A stretch of DNA of 64,000 nt from Nitrospira sp. (lineage in GTDB: Bacteria > Nitrospirota > Nitrospiria > Nitrospirales > Nitrospiraceae), in assembly GCA_022842445.1 (NCBI GenBank), contig JALHPO010000007.1, positions 62,001 through 126,000 of the forward strand, written 5' to 3'. The stretch's first letter is position 1. Every line of letters begins with the position of its first letter. The notes beneath the pieces were generated by a model. It worked only from the letters and a program-made list of their open reading frames with translations. It did not search any database and was not told where the DNA came from. The position numbers and the translations under genes were made by a program. Below, piece by piece: positions 63,804 to 64,000 of this stretch.

Positions 63804-64000
63804 TCACCGCACTCCGAGCAACTCGACGTCGAAAATCAACGTCGCATTCGGCGGAATCACTCCACCGGCCCCGCGCGAACCATAGCCCAGGTCTGAGGGA
63901 ATCGTCAGCTTGCGTTTGCCGCCGACTTTCATGCCTTGGACCCCCTCATCCCACCCCTTGATGACCCGTCCGGCCCCGAGCGGAAAAGAAAAGGGCTGGC
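63804..64000 (-). CDS. FKBP-type peptidyl-prolyl isomerase (C-terminal part)
   Basis: The C-terminal 65 residues only; the gene runs off the right edge. The reading is [52 protein letters not shown] and IFDVELLGV, the FKBP fold with its active-site residues ([15 protein letters not shown]). It catalyses proline isomerisation in protein folding. The 85-bp gap to gcvT has imperfect inverted repeats (CAAGTC/GACTTG) that may form a terminator for this gene. Confidence 0.93.
   Translation of the reverse strand, partial: QPFSFPLGAGRVIKGWDEGVQGMKVGGKRKLTIPSDLGYGSRGAGGVIPPNATLIFDVELLGVR

Overview
The window reads as a chromosomal segment of a Gram-negative, GC-rich autotroph, most likely a Nitrospira-type nitrite oxidiser (phylum Nitrospirota). 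This is inference from gene content: hopanoid C-3 methylase, a DUF2934 protein, small secreted proteins, a large PAS-rich hybrid kinase and several inorganic-carbon enzymes. No rRNA, tRNA or CRISPR array was seen. Codon-level reading shows dense coding on both strands with few intact mobile genes.

Layout. 1-25.5 kb is a housekeeping and mixed region, mostly on the minus strand: a LOG-family start, TPR proteins, a TldD/TldE pair, HpnR, a DUF1295 enzyme, an RmlD-like reductase, a 1722-residue hybrid histidine kinase, EttA, a PPOX-like protein, an FAD monooxygenase, two alpha/beta hydrolases and a 1096-residue membrane protein of unknown role. 25.5-33.5 kb is a rearranged zone: a carboxysomal-type (CsoSCA-like) carbonic anhydrase candidate, an intact selO with broken selO pieces around it, small secreted proteins, a Tat-exported beta carbonic anhydrase, an NhaR-like regulator and a broken mpsC piece. 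33.5-41.2 kb is a complete Na+-translocating NQR operon (nqrABCDEF-apbE-nqrM) followed by uspA. 41.9-43.3 kb is an NhaD-type Na+/H+ antiporter. 43.6-52.9 kb is an enlarged DAB/Mps inorganic-carbon uptake locus: mpsC diverging from two DabB paralogues, an NuoN-like subunit, DabA and a PII-like protein. 53-59 kb holds an outer-membrane barrel, a lipoprotein, a DUF2490 protein, a three-domain iota carbonic anhydrase and an alpha carbonic anhydrase. 59-64 kb returns to housekeeping genes: ArfB, TPR, FabI, Nudix, GcvT and FKBP.

How the genes fit together. The central 33 kb combines sodium energetics (NQR pumps Na+ out, NhaD and an NhaR-like regulator handle Na+/H+) with bicarbonate/CO2 handling (DabA with membrane partners, PII-like control, and beta, CsoSCA-like, iota and alpha carbonic anhydrases with different predicted locations). 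The most interesting reading is an inorganic-carbon and sodium island that could let an autotroph without visible carboxysome genes trap bicarbonate under alkaline or low-CO2 conditions. A structured leader RNA ending in a terminator-like hairpin lies just before the first dabB.

A 194-bp element with TA-flanked terminal inverted repeats occurs four times (2699, 18019, 41665, 61869) and looks like a non-autonomous MITE. One copy supplies the stop codon of the Nudix gene.
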